From Neofusicoccum parvum (lineage: Eukaryota > Ascomycota > Dothideomycetes > Botryosphaeriales > Botryosphaeriaceae): a stretch of 64,000 nucleotides of DNA. The position numbers and the translations under genes were made by a program. Shown here piece by piece: positions 60,466 to 64,000 of this stretch. The first letter of the stretch is position 1; each line of letters starts with the position of its first letter. The DNA lies in assembly GCA_020912385.1 (NCBI GenBank), contig CP087209.1:2418001-2482000 (forward strand), in the 5' to 3' direction. The notes beneath the pieces are model-generated. The model saw only the letters and a list, made by a program, of their open reading frames with translations. It was not told where the DNA came from and made no database searches.

Positions 60466-61176
60466 ATGGGATATTAGCGACCGGAGGGGAATTGGTTTCT
60501 GACGGAGAAAAAATGGGGGTTTCATGGGACCTTGCCGGTGTTTCGAAAGGCTGCTTTTGAGAGGTCGGATGGATGCATGGGCGACATTTGCTCAGTTTCT
60601 CACCCCCGAATCGGGTCTCTTACACACGATATCATGTTGTCTAAAAAATCGATTCGACCGATGAGGCTCCCGCCAGTTAAAAAGCATGCACCGCGCTGTG
60701 ACGTCACGCGGTGCGTGACATTATCAGTGAAATGGAAGTTCAGTTTTCTCTACAGCGCATGTGCATTACTCTCGTGTGCATCTTCAAAACTTATGTCATG
60801 CACATGGGCCTTCAAAGGCAATATCTCGTGAACATCTTTCTATGCTTTGTCCCAGTCATACCGGCATTCAAGAATAACTTTGACCTGCTTTTGGCCCATC
60901 TCGGGGCCTACAAGTTTGATATCTTCCAGGGGACCTTCTCTTACATGAAACAATATCATATCTCTGCATTTCAAAGTCCTCTAAAAAGGCACACAAGTCC
61001 ATGTTATCTCAAACAAGATTGGTATCTCGTCCCGTGTATCACAATCCAAGCAAAGACGCCCGATTTCTATGCATCTACCTTTGACCGTATCCTCCAGTCT
61101 CAAGACGCATCCTCCAAAAGCCGTTTACTACCATTACCAAAACTCGAGAAGACCATTCCAAGCATAAGTCGTTTTT
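60466..61176. other. Convergent intergenic region
   Basis: 711 bp between RPL17 and the phosphatase gene 3' ends, AT-richer than its flanks. The 178-codon + frame at 60711-61247 overlaps the phosphatase 3' exon antisense and has no domain character, so I leave it out. Confidence 0.5.
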
Positions 61177-62532
61177 CTACAGCTTCGAAGCGTCAGCGGC
61201 AGCACTCGTCGTCGGCACCGGCTCGCCCGTGTTCAGCTTGTCATTGAACGCATTCGGATCGGTCAAGAACGCCTCGTCGCCGGAGAATTTCCTAATCGAG
61301 CAAAGGAAGAATCAGCATCCTCAGAAGGGCACATGACGACAGATCAGGGCGAGAGAGAAGAAGAACTTACCACCCCCTCTCCTCCCCGCCGCTCAAGAAA
61401 CTGCAATCGCCGTTCAACTCGCACGTCCAGCCACCGCCCACACCCCTGCCCTCGCGCCACTGCACGCGCGGGATCTCGTGGGGCCGGTCCGCCACCCACT
61501 CGCCGCTCGCCATCTCCTCGGCGCGCAGCGCGTCGCCGTCGGCGCCCGTCCTCCTCCTGTCGAAGCGGGTCAGCGCGCACGTGAAGCATTTGAAGTCCTC
61601 CTCGCCCTCGTCGGGCGGCATGCGGCCGGTCAGCGCGCGGCCGATGGCGATCATGCTGGCGGCGTGCGTGCAGATGAGCAGGCTGCGCGGCTGGCGCGGG
61701 TCGGCGTCGAGCTGCGCGACGATGCGGGACAGCGTGTACGCGATGCGGTCGTGCAGGTCCGGGATGGACTCGCCGTTGGTGGACGGCACGAGGATGGGCG
61801 CGTAGGCGTCGTCGAGCGTGTCGGGGAAGTGCGTGTGCAGGACGGACAGAGGCGCGGGCGAGGGGTGGTCGAAGCGGGCGAGGCCGTAGAATTCGCTGGC
61901 GCGCGCAACGACGAGCCAATGTCAGCCGGGCTGGTGGTTGGAGGGAGGAGGGAGGGAGGGAGGGAGGGAGGGAGGCGCGCTGGCTGCTACTCACCCGAGT
62001 CCGTTCTCCACCCTGATCTTCTCGCCGGCCAGCCTGCCCGAGGGCGCGAACAGCCGCGCGGCGGCGGGCTTGAGCGTCTGCAGGCAGCGGTAGAACGGGC
62101 TGGAGTAGACGACGTCGACGGGCGGGTCGTCGAGCGCCAGCAGCCTGTCGGCTAGCTGCGCCGCCTGCTGCTCGCCGTAGCTGGCCAGCGCCGGGTCGGA
62201 CGCGATGCCCGTCGGCGACGACGCCATCGTCGAGCTCTTGTACTCGCCCGTGTTCGGGTCCACGACCCAATTCATGCGGAACTGCGCGCGCGCGAAGAGG
62301 GGCGGTGCGTTAGCATGGTGGCTTGCGTTTGCGGAGGAGGCATCGTTTGGGTGCGGTTGAGGGTTGTGTGGAGAGGAGTCACGATGAGGCTCCGGCTACT
62401 TGGGAATGCGCGCGGGGCAGGGTCCAGGTTCGAGGAGATGATGTATGCAGGGACTGAGATCAAGGCTTAAGCCTGAGGTTCTCGCGCTCGACTTACGCCA
62501 TGCCTGACCACGTATATAGTTTCCAGGACCAT
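61177..62532 (-). CDS. Histidine phosphatase (phosphoglycerate mutase-like) protein
   Basis: Four exons: 62497-62532, 61995-62281, 61371-61895, 61177-61291, giving 963 nt and 320 residues in phase. Exon 1 encodes MVLETIYVVRHG, whose RHG (10-12) holds the catalytic His that is phosphorylated in this superfamily. Exon 2 adds FRMNWVVDPNTGEY, SYGEQQAAQLADRLLAL and VVYSSPFYRCLQTLKPAAAR. Exon 3 has VENGLGEFYGLARFDHPSPA, PDLHDRIAYTLSRIVAQLDA and LICTHAASMIAIGRALTGRM, supplying the second conserved His. The spacing RMNWVVDP...SSPFYRCLQT fits the fungal branch of PGAM-like proteins whose relatives include transcription factor tau (TFIIIC) 55-kDa subunit type proteins. The substrate is not known. The naive minus frame missed the first exon. 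Confidence 0.9.
61945..61977. repeat. GGGA microsatellite inside an intron
   Basis: Tandem GGGA units (about seven) within the second intron of the histidine phosphatase gene. Confidence 0.85.
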
Positions 62533-62985
62533 CGTGTCGTGCGGGTTTGCTTGCTGTCCAGGGAGGGGTGTTCGCGATATGGCGAGAGCCGCAGCCGGTT
62601 GCCGGTAGAATGCGTGGCGCACAGGGCTGCTCCTGCCTCGGTTCAGGAACAGTCAAATGACTCTGGGGTTGAGAACGACTGCGAAGACAACACAAGGCTC
62701 TGCACGAATATAACTTGACAGGGCTTAGGCACCGCAAGTATTTTTGCCTTGATCTGAGCCTATCTCAAGCGCTGACGTCACTTGACAAAGAGTTCACGAA
62801 AATCATTTAAAGTGGGCCCGATGTTCGGCGAAAATGTTCATTGCGATTCTGCTACACCGTAATTGCAGAGTTTTGGCGCTCTGCAGGTGCAGGTGCAATT
62901 GAGCACGCCGTGTGGCATGAAACTTTTATATTTTCCTCCGCGGATATCTCCAAAGCCCGACGGTACCCTGACTGAATCCCGCTTT
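62533..62985. other. Phosphatase upstream region / RPS22 3' flank
   Basis: 453 bp between two same-strand genes. It must carry the phosphatase promoter and the RPS22 polyadenylation region. No further gene seen. Confidence 0.5.
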
Positions 62986-63636
62986 CTAGTAGAAGAAACC
63001 GAGAATCTTGCCAGCAACGTGCTTCCTCCTGGCCTCCTCGTCTGCAAGTTGGTTAGCGTCTGTGCAAAACGCAATATTGTGGAGCAACTTACGGTCCATG
63101 ATGCCGGCGGAGGTGGTGAGGACGATGCAGCCGAACTGACGAGAGGGAAGGAGCTTGACGACCCACTTCTCGAGGTCCTTGAGCTGGACGTTGTAGCGGG
63201 GGGAGATGACACCGGTCTTGTTGAGACGGCCGTTGAGCTGGACAACGATCTTGCCGTTGCGGTGGTCATCGACCTCCTCGAACTCGCCGATGTAGCCTGC
63301 ACAAAGAGTTCAGCATGTTGCAAAAGATTAAACGTTGGAAATCACAGAAAATCAGAAAACGTGTAAGATCTTTGCAGGGTTTGATCTCTCGGACACTTAA
63401 AGGCCAAAGGCTGTGGTGCATGTCGAACCATTGGCTAGTTATCAGCCCGAGGAGGGGCAGGGTGGGTTGGGCGGCGCAAAGTGTATAGATATAGTCCACG
63501 TACCGTGCTTCTGCATGACGTGCAGGAACTTGATGATGACCTTGGAGCTGGGCCTGATCAGGACCTGGCGCTTGCCGGCCTTCTCGGCGTTGTTGATGGC
63601 GTTGAGCGCATCGTTGAGCACGGAAGTCTTGACCAT
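62986..63636 (-). CDS. RPS22: 40S ribosomal protein S22 / S15a (uS8)
   Basis: Three exons: 63504-63636, 63093-63296, 62986-63041, giving 393 nt and exactly the 130 residues of the family. uS8 is an early-binding small-subunit protein in the central domain of 18S rRNA. The protein runs [100 protein letters not shown] and ends GKILGFFY, with no deviation from the family core that I can see. Intron 1 (207 nt) is longer than the others here; in yeast RPS22B the intron hosts a snoRNA, but I see no convincing one in this sequence. Confidence 0.97.
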
Positions 63637-64000
63637 TTTGTCGGTGGGACGAGATTCTCAAGTGGCTGCGGAGCGGACTGAGGTATCTGCAGCCGGGTAT
63701 CAAATTAGCCTCCAGAAGCCATAGAGCGCAAAGAGTGCCCCCAGGTAGCAAGACCAAGAGGGTTCTTCAGCTCGTGTCGCGGAGGAGGAAGCGTGTCACC
63801 GCGCGACCGGGGCGCATCGTGCTGTCCGATTCGAAGACGAATGCGCCGGCGGCCCGCGGTGAGTGCTTCCTCCCGGCTACCTGAAGGGCACTCCGGGGAA
63901 TTCCATCGTCATGACATACCTCGAGGAGGGTGGGGTGTCGGGTGTCGTGTCGTGCTGGTGGGCGGAGGACGCGCTGAGGTTGTCGCGAAAGCAATTTGTC
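63637..64000. other. RPS22 upstream region to window edge
   Basis: Promoter and leader of RPS22, plus the window edge. A 75-codon minus frame runs from 63994 to 63767 but has no recognisable content; it may belong to a neighbour outside the window. Confidence 0.4.

Noticed and set aside
60711..61247. 178-codon + frame
   Set aside because: Antisense to the phosphatase last exon and intergenic DNA, no recognisable protein features.
61344..62270. 308-codon minus frame
   Set aside because: Shadow frame of the histidine phosphatase exons, Arg/Pro-rich product.

Overview
The window reads as nuclear DNA of a filamentous ascomycete (Pezizomycotina). Genes are split by short GT-AG introns (mostly 49-215 nt) with CTAAC-like branch sites, codon use is GC-rich, and the recognisable proteins are fungal orthologues: D-arabinono-1,4-lactone oxidase, Pbs2 MAPKK, Sec63, fibrillarin and cytosolic ribosomal proteins. 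A small secreted protein resembling the AA1 (Alt a 1-like) family hints at Dothideomycetes, but that is inference. There is no sign of prokaryotic, organellar or viral DNA.

Layout. 1-9.3 kb is gene-poor, with an AT-richer stretch at about 4.2-7.5 kb. 9.3-28.1 kb holds a small basic protein (-), a 1,314-residue repeat protein (+), a 935-residue Gln/Pro-rich protein (-), a secreted AA1-like candidate (+), two small orphans (one +, one -) and ALO1 (+). 28.1-32.4 kb is a long convergent gap. 32.4-37.4 kb carries a PIN-like (auxin efflux carrier family) transporter (-) and the HOG-pathway kinase Pbs2 (+), divergently arranged. 37.4-45.9 kb is an 8.5 kb convergent gap between PBS2 and SEC63. It is filled by a striking direct-repeat array. 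45.9-51.0 kb has SEC63 (-), RPS18 (+) and an orphan (+). 51.0-55.9 kb is gene-poor with a decayed coding remnant. 55.9-63.6 kb is dense: a coiled-coil orphan (+), NOP1 (-), RPL17 (+), a histidine-phosphatase/PGAM-like protein (-) and RPS22 (-).

Function. The right-hand 16 kb clusters ribosome biogenesis and translation genes (uS13, fibrillarin, uL22, uS8) with the ER translocon subunit Sec63. NOP1 and RPL17 share a 323-bp divergent promoter. ALO1 (erythroascorbate synthesis) and Pbs2 (osmotic/oxidative stress signalling) are stress-related but show no cluster logic.

Main discovery candidate. Between 38.76 and 44.87 kb about 27 clear and about 6 decayed copies of a 28-nt motif recur, all in the same orientation, mostly every 140-205 bp, separated by almost unique sequence. 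The left half of the motif is an imperfect inverted repeat whose arms change together between copies, and the right half is a nearly constant box. This fits either an old satellite kept only at a protein-binding box or a tandem set of small structured RNA units. I do not recognise it.
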